Shown: positions 51,888 through 61,550 of the stretch, in pieces
Numbering within the stretch: the first letter of the stretch is position 1
Layout: the number at the start of each line of letters is the position of its first letter
Assembly: GCA_001899315.1 (NCBI GenBank)
Contig: MOYA01000001.1
Location: 3,148,374-3,212,373 of the forward strand
Reading direction: 5' to 3'
From: Candidatus Obscuribacter phosphatis
Lineage (GTDB): Bacteria; Cyanobacteriota; Vampirovibrionia; Obscuribacterales; Obscuribacteraceae
DNA length: 64,000 nucleotides
The notes under the pieces: generated by a model
The model's database searches: none
The model's input: only the letters and a program-made list of their open reading frames with translations
What the model was told of the DNA's origin: nothing
Position numbers and translations under genes: made by a program

Positions 51888-53630
51888 GTGAATAATGCAA
51901 ATCACCACGACGAAGACGATGATTCTCTCGAACCCTTACAAGAGAGAGGAGAGCAAAGCGCCCAGGACAATCGCTCCGCCATGGAAAAACGCTTTTCTGT
52001 AACCGGTTTTCCTAGCCCGCCGCCTGACCGTGTTAATAAACCTGGGGTGAAAAAAATCACGCAGCTAGAATGGCTGATGCCTGACTATGACAAGCAAGAA
52101 GTGCCAGAGCCGGTGAAAGAAATTGCCAACTTGGCAGAAGAAATCGAGACTGCAGCCGGTGTGCAAAGGAAACAACAAGAGGCAGCCCAGCCAAAGTCCC
52201 TAGACCCGCAAAACGAGCCCTATCCCAAGCGAGCCTCTCCAGAAATTAGACAAAGCCCAGAGACGCCGCCGCACAGCCAAGAAGTCAGACAAAGCCCTCA
52301 GGCTTATCTGCAAGAAGTTCAAAACGAGCAAAACTTTCAAAACGAGCAAAACTTAGACGGTCTAGATGCGACGAGGGTGCCACCGCTGCCACGCTCGCTG
52401 GCGACGCCCGCCGATCTAGAAAATACCATGCCCTCAAAAGATAACAACCAGAAAATACAGTCTCAAGAAAATGCGGCAGCCTATTCAAAAGAAGCTTTAG
52501 CAGCCATTCCGACACCGCGTGCCACCACAGAGAGCAAACGACCAATCACCGAAAACAAACGCCCACTTGCAGAAGAACCAAGCGAACCAGCAGTAAGGAA
52601 AAGCCGACTGCCTCGTTCTTTCACTAAAGGCGACGAGCGCCAAGATGAAGAAGCAGAATCAAGAGGAGCAAGGCGAACCCGCAGCCTATCGAGAAGCCTC
52701 GAGCGCCCCTCAGCCCTTGGTGGCATTTTCGAAAGCCGTCGCAGCAAAATCACAGCCATTCTAGTGGGCAGTATCGCCCTCGGTTTCACCATCGGCTTAA
52801 CTGCTTTTCTGGTCATGCCCCGCAGCGATAAAGATAAAGACAGAGATTTGGCCAATTACAATACCGCGGATGCCACCAGCGAAGGCAGAATTTCGGCACC
52901 GAATAAGACACCAAATACAACACCGAATAAGACACCAACTCTGCCGTTTCTAAAGCTTGATACTAATTACAAAACCTTAGAAGAAGCAGAAGCAGGCTTT
53001 GACGAAGCGGTCGCCAAAGGCGAGCTCAACGATGCGCAAAAAGCCCTAGACCAAGCCCAAAAACTAGCCCCTGAAAGCTTGAGCGCCCAAGAGAAGCAAG
53101 GACTTTTGCATCATCTTAAGGGCGACTCTGATAGTGCCTTACAAGTGCTGAGCGAAGTCTTACAAAAGAGTCCCCGTCACCTGCCGGCTCTCTTTGACCG
53201 AGCATTTATCTATTTTGCCCAAGGAAAATTCAAGAAAGCGCAGTTAGATTACACCCTTATCAATGCCATAGAACCAGGCAACGAAAATGCCTTGCTTGGT
53301 TTGGCATTGTGCAAACTAAGGACCGGAGAAACTGAAGCGGGACTTTCTACTTTAAGTAAAATCACCGCAGAAAATCCTAGCAATACGCTGGCGCATAGAG
53401 CCGCCGGAGAAGAATTTCTCAAAGCCGGCGACTATGAAAGAGCAGTAAGCGCCTTTAGTCGCGCCCTCGATTCAAGCAGCTCTGATGCTGAAATACTAGC
53501 TCTCCGAGCTAGAGCCTACTTACTTGGCGGCAACAAAGATAAAGCAGTAGCCGACTATGCGGAAGCCATATCGATAAATAGCAAACCAGAGTGGAAAGCA
53601 GATTTAGAAGTTGCCAGAAGCCAACCCTAA
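51888..53630 (+). CDS. Membrane-anchored TPR protein
   Basis: A 580-residue protein with GTG start. The first 280 residues are Pro/Glu/Ser-rich and disordered, followed by one transmembrane helix (about 284-307, ITAILVGSIALGFTIGLTAF). The C-terminal 220 residues are TPR units (LNDAQKALDQAQKLAPESL, YERAVSAFSRALDSSSSD). The predicted topology puts the acidic N-terminal region in the cytoplasm and the TPR array outside, or the reverse. It is a scaffold candidate. Confidence 0.72.
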   Translation: MNNANHHDEDDDSLEPLQERGEQSAQDNRSAMEKRFSVTGFPSPPPDRVNKPGVKKITQLEWLMPDYDKQEVPEPVKEIANLAEEIETAAGVQRKQQEAAQPKSLDPQNEPYPKRASPEIRQSPETPPHSQEVRQSPQAYLQEVQNEQNFQNEQNLDGLDATRVPPLPRSLATPADLENTMPSKDNNQKIQSQENAAAYSKEALAAIPTPRATTESKRPITENKRPLAEEPSEPAVRKSRLPRSFTKGDERQDEEAESRGARRTRSLSRSLERPSALGGIFESRRSKITAILVGSIALGFTIGLTAFLVMPRSDKDKDRDLANYNTADATSEGRISAPNKTPNTTPNKTPTLPFLKLDTNYKTLEEAEAGFDEAVAKGELNDAQKALDQAQKLAPESLSAQEKQGLLHHLKGDSDSALQVLSEVLQKSPRHLPALFDRAFIYFAQGKFKKAQLDYTLINAIEPGNENALLGLALCKLRTGETEAGLSTLSKITAENPSNTLAHRAAGEEFLKAGDYERAVSAFSRALDSSSSDAEILALRARAYLLGGNKDKAVADYAEAISINSKPEWKADLEVARSQP

Positions 53631-53671
53631 ATCTGCATAGAGCACACCGAATAATATAGGAAGGTGAAACT

Positions 53672-54490
53672 ATGCCAGGTCCAAACCAAATGCCTCCGGT
53701 ACCAGCTGTCGGGCTCACTCTCGCTCAGCCGAAAGAGCGCGTAGAACAAGCTCTAGATCAAGCCATTGCCAAAGGTCGCAACTTGCTTTCGCGCAAGGCA
53801 GACTCGCCACAAATGATGGACGATTTGAAGCGCCAGAATTGGAGCTGGGTGCTCGAGACTTCCGAAATGCTCAAGTCTTGCTTCTCAACAGAATCTGTTC
53901 AGCTTTACTTTGCCTCGAATGTATATTTCGTACCAAGCCTTAAGGCAAACGATTTTGAGCGAGACCTAGACGAATTTCCAATGATAGTGAATGGGCGCGT
54001 CGACCGACTGAACGGCTTTCGCAAAATGGCAGCAGTAATACCTGAACCACCTTGCGGTGATTTTCTTGCCGCCTTGTCTCATCCGGCAATTTATCATTCC
54101 TGCTGGCGTCCGTTTGAATTAGGACAGCACGGCAAAGCGATTGCCTTGGCAGTGAAAGAAGTGGAAGACGCCATTAGACTTGCCACCAGCGGCAATATCA
54201 AAGAATCAGGCGCCGAATTAGTACGCAAAGCCTTTGACGCGGAAGAAGGTATTTTAGCCAGCCCGGAAAACCCGCCTATTGAAAACGAAGGCATAGCCGA
54301 TATCATCGCCGGATTCTTCAAACGTTATAAAGGAATTCCAGAGAACGCACCTATCGCCATTCAGCAAACAGCTCGCATAATGTCTTTAGCAAGCTATATC
54401 ATGCACACTCTCGACAGCATACATATTGCCCCTAAAGAAAGCAGCGAACCAGCGGCTGAACCATACGAGTTTGAGTTTCTCAAAGATTGA
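53672..54490 (+). CDS. TIGR02391/Ymh-like protein
   Basis: A 272-residue protein with GGAAGGTG before the ATG. The C-terminal half resembles the TIGR02391 (Ymh/Abi-like) domain: HPAIYHSCWRPFELGQHGKAIALAVKEVE and GAELVRKAF. This family is frequent in phage-related and defence-like loci; its molecular function is unsettled. The N-terminal half is unassigned. The match is by pattern only. Confidence 0.55.
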   Translation: MPGPNQMPPVPAVGLTLAQPKERVEQALDQAIAKGRNLLSRKADSPQMMDDLKRQNWSWVLETSEMLKSCFSTESVQLYFASNVYFVPSLKANDFERDLDEFPMIVNGRVDRLNGFRKMAAVIPEPPCGDFLAALSHPAIYHSCWRPFELGQHGKAIALAVKEVEDAIRLATSGNIKESGAELVRKAFDAEEGILASPENPPIENEGIADIIAGFFKRYKGIPENAPIAIQQTARIMSLASYIMHTLDSIHIAPKESSEPAAEPYEFEFLKD

Positions 54491-54531
54491 TTTGAAAGAA
54501 AGCAAATTTGAAGGAGAACTGGACTAACCCA

Positions 54532-55182
54532 ATGCAAAGCTATAAAGACAGAATCGCTGCTTATTTGAAAAACGAGAAAGCAGCTGTCGGGATGCCCATC
54601 TCTCCCAAAGCCTTTATCATTCTCAACCTCATAACCCTAGGCGCCTTTACCCAGGTCTGGGCTTATCATAATTTCCAAAAAGATCAACATTACAAAAAAC
54701 ATCCCAAGTTGATAGCTTTTGTCAAATGTCTCTTTCTGCCCATCACCCTAATTACCTTGCTCAACTATTTAGAAGAAGCAGCAAAGCAGCTGGGCAGCGC
54801 TCTCAAAATTCCTAAGAATCTAATTGCTTTCTGCTATCTGCTCAGCTTGGCAGTCAATATCTATTCAGTGCTCATGGACAACGCCATCTCTTCCTCGCTT
54901 CGCCTAACAGTGTGGGTATGCTGCGGCTTTGTGCAACTTTTTATGCTTGTCTTTGTGCAACTGGAAATCAATAGAATTAACGAAGAGCTGCGCCCATCGG
55001 TCAATCTGAATAAATACAAAATGAACCTGCGCAAGTACTTTGCGGCAGTAATTTTTTCTTTTCTCTTTCTAGCTTCTAATCTGCTCAGCTCCATCTTTCT
55101 GAACGCCATGGCACAGGCTGTAGGAAGAGACGAGGCGGAACAAGACATTCACCCGCAAAGACGAAAACACCAGATAAACTAA
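54532..55182 (+). CDS. DUF4234-like membrane protein 1
   Basis: 216 residues from the ATG at 54532; a TTG start at 54508 is possible, and AAGGAG lies 15 bases before the ATG. About four transmembrane helices. KAFIILNLITLGAFTQVWAYHNF corresponds to the DUF4234-type opening, repeated in the paralogue at 56225 (KAFIILNIVTLGLYQLFWGFYQF). Function unknown; the pair flanks the gene at 55228. Confidence 0.6.
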   Translation: MQSYKDRIAAYLKNEKAAVGMPISPKAFIILNLITLGAFTQVWAYHNFQKDQHYKKHPKLIAFVKCLFLPITLITLLNYLEEAAKQLGSALKIPKNLIAFCYLLSLAVNIYSVLMDNAISSSLRLTVWVCCGFVQLFMLVFVQLEINRINEELRPSVNLNKYKMNLRKYFAAVIFSFLFLASNLLSSIFLNAMAQAVGRDEAEQDIHPQRRKHQIN

Positions 55183-55227
55183 GGTGTTCGACTCTGCGAC
55201 TCTCGCTTCTTTTAAGGCATCTAGCGC

Positions 55228-56106
55228 ATGCACCAGCCCCGTTCCAATTGCCGCCTCTATGTTCTGCTTGCTAGAGATTCAAGCGACGCAGTGATTATTA
55301 GACGTGGTCCCTCCAAGCGAGTGCAATTAGTGAGCTGGCAGAGAGACGAAGACAAGTTTGCGTCAGGCCAATGGTTCAAGGGACGCATTTATGAAAGGCG
55401 CTGCGACCTCTCTCCATCGGGCAAATATCTGCTTTACTTTGCCGCTAGCCATAAACCACCTCTTTATGCATGGACAGCAGTAAGTCGTCCGCCCTTTCTA
55501 TCAGCCCTGGCACTATGGCCCAAAGGTGACTGCTGGGGTGGTGGCGGACTCTTTGTTCAAGAGAGAGAAATTCACTTGAATCACCCAGCGCATCAAATGG
55601 ACCTAGCTGAGAAAAATTCGCTGCCAAAACATTTCAAGATAGGGCGCACAAATGAACAAGCCGGTTGTGGTGAAGACTTTCCCATTTATCATCTGCGCCT
55701 TCTGCGAGACGGCTGGCAGCCTATAGAAAAGGAAGAGTGTAATGCAAAAGAGAAAACAGAGCCGCTCTTTCATTTCAATCTGCCGATAACATATAGCAAA
55801 ACCCGCCCTGCCGAGGCTAGCAAGCGCAACAACGGCGACCAGCTCAAGATGAGCATCTGCGGCATCGCCGAGCCAAATAATCCTTGGTATATAGTTGAAT
55901 ATCAAATCGAAGCAAGCAGCGGCACAATTTTAAAAGAGCTTGGTCGGCTAGACTGGGCAGACTGGGACAGTAACGGCGATCTGTTATTTGCTAAACAAGG
56001 CAAGATTTTTCGCTCGAAAAACCTGATTGACTCGTTGGAACTAATCGATCTAAGAACTAATCTCTACCAAGAGATTGCACCTGAACCTTGGGCAACGCGG
56101 TGGTAG
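55228..56106 (+). CDS. Conserved hypothetical protein
   Basis: A 292-residue soluble protein that begins NCRLYVLLARDSSDAVIIRRG and contains GQWFKGRIYERRCDLSPSGKYLLYFAA and LWPKGDCWGGGG. The sequence is dense in Trp, Arg and Gly with few gaps, typical of a conserved single-domain protein (probably beta-rich). I cannot assign a function. It lies between the two DUF4234-like genes, suggesting one functional group. Confidence 0.55.
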   Translation: MHQPRSNCRLYVLLARDSSDAVIIRRGPSKRVQLVSWQRDEDKFASGQWFKGRIYERRCDLSPSGKYLLYFAASHKPPLYAWTAVSRPPFLSALALWPKGDCWGGGGLFVQEREIHLNHPAHQMDLAEKNSLPKHFKIGRTNEQAGCGEDFPIYHLRLLRDGWQPIEKEECNAKEKTEPLFHFNLPITYSKTRPAEASKRNNGDQLKMSICGIAEPNNPWYIVEYQIEASSGTILKELGRLDWADWDSNGDLLFAKQGKIFRSKNLIDSLELIDLRTNLYQEIAPEPWATRW

Positions 56107-56224
56107 ACCTAAAATTACTACCGCTCTTTACGTTTGCGTCAAAAGCTGATGGCAATTCAAGATATGATATGCGCTAGAATGTCACACATATCGGTTACAA
56201 AGCAAATCTCAGCAGCAGGGACAC

Positions 56225-56812
56225 ATGACAGCAAAAGCAGAAATAGAGAAAAGAATCACTGAACACTTAGAAGATCCTGCCAATTCACTGGGCGCTGAAA
56301 TCGACTTAAAAGCCTTTATCATCTTGAACATAGTCACGCTTGGACTTTACCAGCTTTTCTGGGGCTTCTATCAATTCAGAAATACCTTTCTATATTTCAA
56401 GCATCCGCGCTTTGGCGCGATTGTTTCGACACTGTTTTTGCCCATTGCCCTTAACGGACTGATTGAATATTACGAAATGGTAGCGGGAAAGTTGGGTGAC
56501 AGGCTGCGCCTGCCGCTGCCGAGAATTCCACTTGCCATAATTTTCTTTGCTACGGCAGTAGTGCAAAGATTGAGCGACAAAATATCAGAACCATTGGGCA
56601 CAATAGTTGGGCTCGGCGCTGAAATAGCCGGCATTGTCATCTTGGGTTTCATTCAGTCTGAAATCAATCGTCTCAATCGGCAGTTTCGTCCGGAGCGAAC
56701 TAATAAAGGTTTCAGCCTGACATGGAAACATATAGTCGGGCTTATCGCCGGTGTAATCAGTCTATTGGCGATTTTACTAGCAGCAGGTTTGATGCAAGAA
56801 GCAAGTAGATAG
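56225..56812 (+). CDS. DUF4234-like membrane protein 2
   Basis: 195 residues with about four transmembrane helices (about 27-48, 62-82, 100-118, 130-150, 170-190). It is a paralogue of the protein at 54532, with the same opening motif and the same R-x-N-R-x-E/Q-R segment (SEINRLNRQFRPE against LEINRINEELRPS). Role unknown. Confidence 0.65.
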   Translation: MTAKAEIEKRITEHLEDPANSLGAEIDLKAFIILNIVTLGLYQLFWGFYQFRNTFLYFKHPRFGAIVSTLFLPIALNGLIEYYEMVAGKLGDRLRLPLPRIPLAIIFFATAVVQRLSDKISEPLGTIVGLGAEIAGIVILGFIQSEINRLNRQFRPERTNKGFSLTWKHIVGLIAGVISLLAILLAAGLMQEASR

Positions 56813-56853
56813 TTAATTGGCTATCTTAAAAGCGGGCGGGCGACTGTTGCCCT

Positions 56854-57345
56854 TTACTTATAGAACCGACATTTTCGCAAGTTTTCATTAAGCACAGCCA
56901 GTTCAGCCTTTATTGTTGGACTATCTTCAGCGCAAGCCAAGGCGGCATAACTAAAGATGGCAAAATCGATTTTGTTTGGAGGCGAGATATGAGCAATCTG
57001 CCAGAACCAGATCTTTAGGTCATCGTCGTCTTCTCTTTCGGTTTTGCTATAACTCACTATTGCTGAAGTTCCATCTGGAAGAGCCTCAATTGGAGATATC
57101 AGGCAAGCCTCTTCAGGAATGGATAGTGTCTCGAGAGCATGTACTGCCTCGTTCCTGGCAGAGGGCTTACCAGAAAACTGGTTAAATGGCTCTTTGGCGC
57201 TAAAAGAGAGCACACTCAAACGTAAGGCCCCCGAATCTTGGGAACTGTCGTAGAATAACCCGCCGCCAGCTTCTCCGTATTCTTCTATCCAGTGAGATGG
57301 AATTTGAAAGGTGACAACTCCACCGCGATAATTGATAGTTTTCAT
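56854..57345 (-). CDS. Small protein of unknown function
   Basis: About 163 residues from the ATG at 57345; ATG at 57363 is also possible. It has a beta-rich N-terminus (GGVVTFQIPSHWIEEYGEAGGG) and an acidic mid-section (EREDDDD). No family recognised. It is divergent from the ankyrin-SUKH gene. Confidence 0.5.
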   Translation of the reverse strand: MKTINYRGGVVTFQIPSHWIEEYGEAGGGLFYDSSQDSGALRLSVLSFSAKEPFNQFSGKPSARNEAVHALETLSIPEEACLISPIEALPDGTSAIVSYSKTEREDDDDLKIWFWQIAHISPPNKIDFAIFSYAALACAEDSPTIKAELAVLNENLRKCRFYK

Positions 57346-57566
57346 CAGCTGTAGTTTCCACATAATTACCAAGCTATAGACAAAGAAAGCCGGTACTTGT
57401 CAATGCTCTGCCTGACTTTTTACTTTGCAGTAAGAACAAAACTAGAGCTAATTGTAGCTTGCACACTAAGGCAAAGATAGCGGTAAGAGAGAGACCGACT
57501 ACAAAATTGATGTACTATGAACAAAAGCAAGGCAGCTGGGCAAATTTTGTTGAGGGTAGCAAACCA

Positions 57567-58841
57567 ATGGCTTATAAAGACCAGCCGGTGCACGAAGCGG
57601 CAAGAGGCGAGCCGGAAAGACTCAAGTGCCTCATAGAGCAAGATCCCCATCTAGTTCATGTGAAGGCTTTCCTGGGTCAAACTCCTCTGCATGCTGCTGT
57701 TGAAGACAACAATATCGAATCGATAAATATACTGCTCAATGCCGGAGCGGACGTAAACGCCTTAGATGAAAGAGGATACCCTCCGGCATTTGAGGCCAGT
57801 TCTAGAAAAGCCTTGGAAACTCTTGTGGGTGCCGGCGCAAGACTCGACATATACTGTAAACACGGGCTAAATGGTTTCCTACACTGCGCTCGATACATTC
57901 GAAATATTGAGACCCTGGATTTTTGGTACGAACTGGGCGAGCCAATCAATAAAGATCCCCAGTCAGGCGCAGCTGCTCTTGTCGGTCTTTGCTCTCAGGT
58001 AAGTGATACTGATGAGATTGAAGAAGCGCTCCAGGTAATCAGGTATCTGCTCAAGAAGGGCGCCGATATCGATTTACAAAAACGTAGCGATACTACAGCG
58101 CTAATTGAAGCGTGCTGGAATCAGACGCTTCCAATAGTGACACTCTTGCTGGAAGCCGGAGCAGACACAAATAAGAACAACATCGAAGGAAATACACCAC
58201 TCCACTATGCAATTACAAGAAAAAACGAAAAACTGGTTGAGTTGCTCTTAAAACACGGGGGCGATATCAACCGGCCAAACAGGTTTCACGATGCACCTAT
58301 AGATTTAGCTAGAAATCTAAACTTTTACCTTGAACGATTGGAACCCCTTTACATACCAAAACCGATCAGACCATGGCCGAAAGCAGAAGACTTAATCGAA
58401 AGACTTACGAAAATTCCAGAATTCAAAAATTGCTCCCTACAGGGCTGCAGCGAAGAGGAAATCTGCAAACTAGAAAAACATTTCAACCTTTCACTTCCGG
58501 CAGTTTATCGAGATTTCTTAAGAACACTCGGCAAAGGCTTCGGGAGTTTCATGTCATCTGATCATATTTCTTTCGAATTTGACCAACTGTTTGATCAAGC
58601 CCAGCATCCTTCTTATGCAGAGTATTGCCAGCTTACAGCAAAGTCATTCGTGTTTGCAGAAAGGGGTTGGGAGAATTTCTACTATTTTGAAGCCGATGAT
58701 AGCTCTGACGATCCACCGGTCTTTATGTTTGAATGCGGCGAATTCGGCTCGCGTCAGGTGTATCGTAGTTTCTGGGAATTTATTGAAGATCGGGTCGTTG
58801 ACTACGAAATCTTGTCAGAAGGACGTTGCTTTGCTGAATAA
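57567..58841 (+). CDS. Ankyrin-repeat protein with C-terminal SUKH (SMI1/KNR4) domain
   Basis: 424 residues from the ATG at 57567, chosen because GAGGGTAG precedes it; longer GTG/ATG starts exist at 57459 and 57510. Ankyrin repeats span about 5-245 (GQTPLHAAVEDNNIESINILLNAGADVN, GNTPLHYAITRKNEKLVELLLKHGGDIN). The C-terminal 130 residues match the SUKH fold (SEEEICKLEKHFNLSLPAVYRDFLRTLG). SUKH domains are found in immunity proteins that neutralise toxins. No toxin gene is adjacent, so the partner is unknown. Confidence 0.82.
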   Translation: MAYKDQPVHEAARGEPERLKCLIEQDPHLVHVKAFLGQTPLHAAVEDNNIESINILLNAGADVNALDERGYPPAFEASSRKALETLVGAGARLDIYCKHGLNGFLHCARYIRNIETLDFWYELGEPINKDPQSGAAALVGLCSQVSDTDEIEEALQVIRYLLKKGADIDLQKRSDTTALIEACWNQTLPIVTLLLEAGADTNKNNIEGNTPLHYAITRKNEKLVELLLKHGGDINRPNRFHDAPIDLARNLNFYLERLEPLYIPKPIRPWPKAEDLIERLTKIPEFKNCSLQGCSEEEICKLEKHFNLSLPAVYRDFLRTLGKGFGSFMSSDHISFEFDQLFDQAQHPSYAEYCQLTAKSFVFAERGWENFYYFEADDSSDDPPVFMFECGEFGSRQVYRSFWEFIEDRVVDYEILSEGRCFAE

Positions 58842-58880
58842 ATAGGAGCCCTTTGGCTCAGTAGAATCTCGCCAACTAAA

Positions 58881-60047
58881 CTAGGACAATTCAGTTTTTA
58901 TTTCTGACTCTGCCACTTCAGCCAAGTCTTTAGATTCTTCAACATTATCTTCGGCGTCATCATCTTCTTCTGGAACTTCATCAGCTACAGGCGCTGGCTC
59001 TGGCGGCGGCACATAGACAGGCAGAGTGCTAGGCTTTTCAAAGCCAAGTTCAGACAACTGTTTCTTATCTGGAAAAGAATGCAAAATAATGCGCGGCGGG
59101 AAATTTTCATCCACTTCCATTCGCGCCCCGAGACCAGCCCTGGCGCGGTTCAGGCTGACAACCGCCAGACTTTCATACTGCCCTTCCGCCCCTTCTCTGA
59201 AAAACTCTAGATACTCGGCAAGAGGCAAGATACTGCGCCGCCCTTCAGGAACAATCACCTTTGTATATAGACGCCCTTCGTCAAAGTCTTGCACAAGCTC
59301 TAGACTGGGTGAGAAGACACTGTCATTTGTTTCTATGGCAATGCGCTCAGACTCCTGCTGATACATCAAGTTTAAAGCAGCTAGACTAAACAACTTCAGA
59401 TCGTAGTAACAGGGATGATCGGGTGGCAACTTGAGAATATCCCAGGTGCCGGAGCGAAAAAGCAAGGGCAGCATTGGTATCGGCCGCGGTGCTTGCCAGA
59501 GCGAGGCGGCAATCTCAAACATAAGCATCATCGCCGAAATATCAAAGGCGTCACAAAGCAAAATGCGATCGGCAGAAGGGGCGATGACTACCAAGGGTCC
59601 TTTAATGCCGCCGGGGCTACCGGCAAATATTTCAGGCACCAAAAGTCTTGCTGAAGTATGCTCATCGGGCCAGGCGGCGACAAAAAGATTGATACCATCT
59701 TCGATGCGTCTAAAATCTGGGGGCGAGATCTTCTTGAGATTGGTCACGGCTACATCCATAGCCGCCTTAATCGTCAGATTCCATTGGCCAAGCTCGACAT
59801 CACGCACATGAGCAAAAGTATCGCCTTGGTCATATAAAAGACCGACACCGAGTTGTTCAGCCAGGGGCAGATAGACCAGCTTGCCGTTATAACCGCGCGA
59901 GGCGTTAGAGCGGCCCAGTGGCTTCCACTCATAAATATCGGCATTTTTGCGGTCAAAAGTAACTTTCGCCCGCACACAAGGAAAGAGAGTCCCCTTCAGC
60001 GTCTCTAATATGCGCTTGCGCTCTCTTTCCTCTGGCGAATCTCTCAT
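58881..60047 (-). CDS. Protein of unknown function, DUF1444-like pattern
   Basis: 388 residues from the ATG at 60047, chosen because the ATG at 60158 lies inside the thiolase gene. Mixed alpha/beta sequence with DVAVTNLKKI and a Glu/Asp-rich C-terminal tail (EEDDDAEDNVEE). It resembles DUF1444 only weakly (DVAVTNL). It lies 50 bp after the thiolase gene, probably in one operon. Confidence 0.5.
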   Translation of the reverse strand: MRDSPEERERKRILETLKGTLFPCVRAKVTFDRKNADIYEWKPLGRSNASRGYNGKLVYLPLAEQLGVGLLYDQGDTFAHVRDVELGQWNLTIKAAMDVAVTNLKKISPPDFRRIEDGINLFVAAWPDEHTSARLLVPEIFAGSPGGIKGPLVVIAPSADRILLCDAFDISAMMLMFEIAASLWQAPRPIPMLPLLFRSGTWDILKLPPDHPCYYDLKLFSLAALNLMYQQESERIAIETNDSVFSPSLELVQDFDEGRLYTKVIVPEGRRSILPLAEYLEFFREGAEGQYESLAVVSLNRARAGLGARMEVDENFPPRIILHSFPDKKQLSELGFEKPSTLPVYVPPPEPAPVADEVPEEDDDAEDNVEESKDLAEVAESEIKTELS

Positions 60048-60097
60048 ATCTAAACTCGCTGCCCAACTAAATCTTTCTGCTAAATTCTCTCTACTTA

Positions 60098-61279
60098 CTA
60101 AATTCTCTCTACAATCATGGCTATGCCCATGCCGCCGCCGACGCAGAGACTGACGCAACCATAGCGCAATTTGCGTTTTTGCAGTTCGATACCGATAGAG
60201 AGCAAAAGCCTGGCGCCGGTAGCACCAAAGGGATGACCAAGGGCAATGGCACCACCGTTGACGTTCACTTTTTCGCGAGGTAGATGCAATTCTTTCTCGC
60301 AGGCAAGATACTGCACGGCAAAAGCTTCATTGATCTCGAACAAATCAATCTGCTCCATTTTCAGTCCGGCTTTCTCAAGAGCCATCGGTATGGCAGGCAC
60401 AGGACCAATACCCATAATCTCTGGCGGCACACCGGCAACAGCCCAAGAAACCACCCGCATCATGGGCGACAGAGACAATGCTTCGGCTTTCTTAGCCGAA
60501 GTAACGACCAGAGCTGCCGCACCGTCCACGATACCGCAAGCATTGCCGGCAGTAACGGTACCACCCTGTCTAAAGACAGGCTTGAGCTTAGCCAAGCCTT
60601 CCAGGGTCGTCTCCGGTCTAGCATGCTCATCTTTCTCGATAATGGTGTTGCCTTTTTTACCGGGCACTTCCACCCCGACAATTTCTTCCCGCAGACGTCC
60701 GCTTTCCATGGCTTTTGCCGCCAAAGTTTGACTGCGCAAAGCAAACTCGTCTTGGGCTTCTCTACTTATATTGTATTTTTCGCGCAAGTTTTCGGCGGTC
60801 TCACCCATTGAGGCACGGGCATAGGTATCGCGAATATCTAGACCATCCCAAAGTTCCATGTGACCCATGCGACAGCCCCAACGGTTGCTCCAGTTCAGAT
60901 AGGGTGTCATCGATAGAGCATCGGTACCGCCGGCCAGTACCACCGATGACATACCCGAGCGAATCTGCATGGCGGCAGTGGCTACGGCATTGACCCCTGA
61001 TCCGCAAAGCAGATTGAGAATCAAACCAGGCGTGGTGTCTTTCAGACCATTGCGCAGGGCCACATGTCTTGCTAGATAGATGGCGTCTTTGCTGGTTTGG
61101 ATGACATTGCCCATGACCACAGAATCGACAACTTCCGGCTTGACGCCGGACCTTTCCATGGCACCGGCGGCAGCTGCCACGGCTAGGTCGGTGGCAGACT
61201 TAGACGCCAACCCGCCGCCAAAGGCACCGAAAGCGGTACGGGCACCGTTAACGATAACTATTTCATCCATTTCACTCAT
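60098..61279 (-). CDS. Acetyl-CoA C-acetyltransferase (thiolase)
   Basis: A 393-residue protein, the normal thiolase length. The acyl-binding Cys is in LNLLCGSG, the His in GGAIALGHPFGATG and the second Cys in CVGGGMG. It condenses two acetyl-CoA to acetoacetyl-CoA or cleaves the reverse. It may serve polyhydroxybutyrate, ketone or degradative metabolism. No partner gene (reductase, CoA transferase) is present nearby. Confidence 0.95.
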   Translation of the reverse strand: MSEMDEIVIVNGARTAFGAFGGGLASKSATDLAVAAAAGAMERSGVKPEVVDSVVMGNVIQTSKDAIYLARHVALRNGLKDTTPGLILNLLCGSGVNAVATAAMQIRSGMSSVVLAGGTDALSMTPYLNWSNRWGCRMGHMELWDGLDIRDTYARASMGETAENLREKYNISREAQDEFALRSQTLAAKAMESGRLREEIVGVEVPGKKGNTIIEKDEHARPETTLEGLAKLKPVFRQGGTVTAGNACGIVDGAAALVVTSAKKAEALSLSPMMRVVSWAVAGVPPEIMGIGPVPAIPMALEKAGLKMEQIDLFEINEAFAVQYLACEKELHLPREKVNVNGGAIALGHPFGATGARLLLSIGIELQKRKLRYGCVSLCVGGGMGIAMIVERI

Positions 61280-61550
61280 TACATCGAACCTTATCTAACC
61301 GAACCAAAACTCTAGGGCTAGTATCTCACCATGGAAACCACTGAAGCGAACTATCGTTATTCTCAAGCAAATTAGCAAGCGAAGGTGTGAGATCGGCTCT
61401 CAAAGAGGCAAATAAAAAATCAACACTTGGCAAGACTGTCAGAAGCAAAAATAAACAATCTATCAAGAGCATATTAGTTTTAAATACATCAGGCTAAAAT
61501 TTGCCTTCTGGAGCCGAATAGGCATTTATCACTTATTGGAGGGTCGAACC
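61280..61550. other. Divergent promoter region of thiolase and ald
   Basis: No gene or stable structure seen. It should contain promoters for both genes. Confidence 0.35.
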
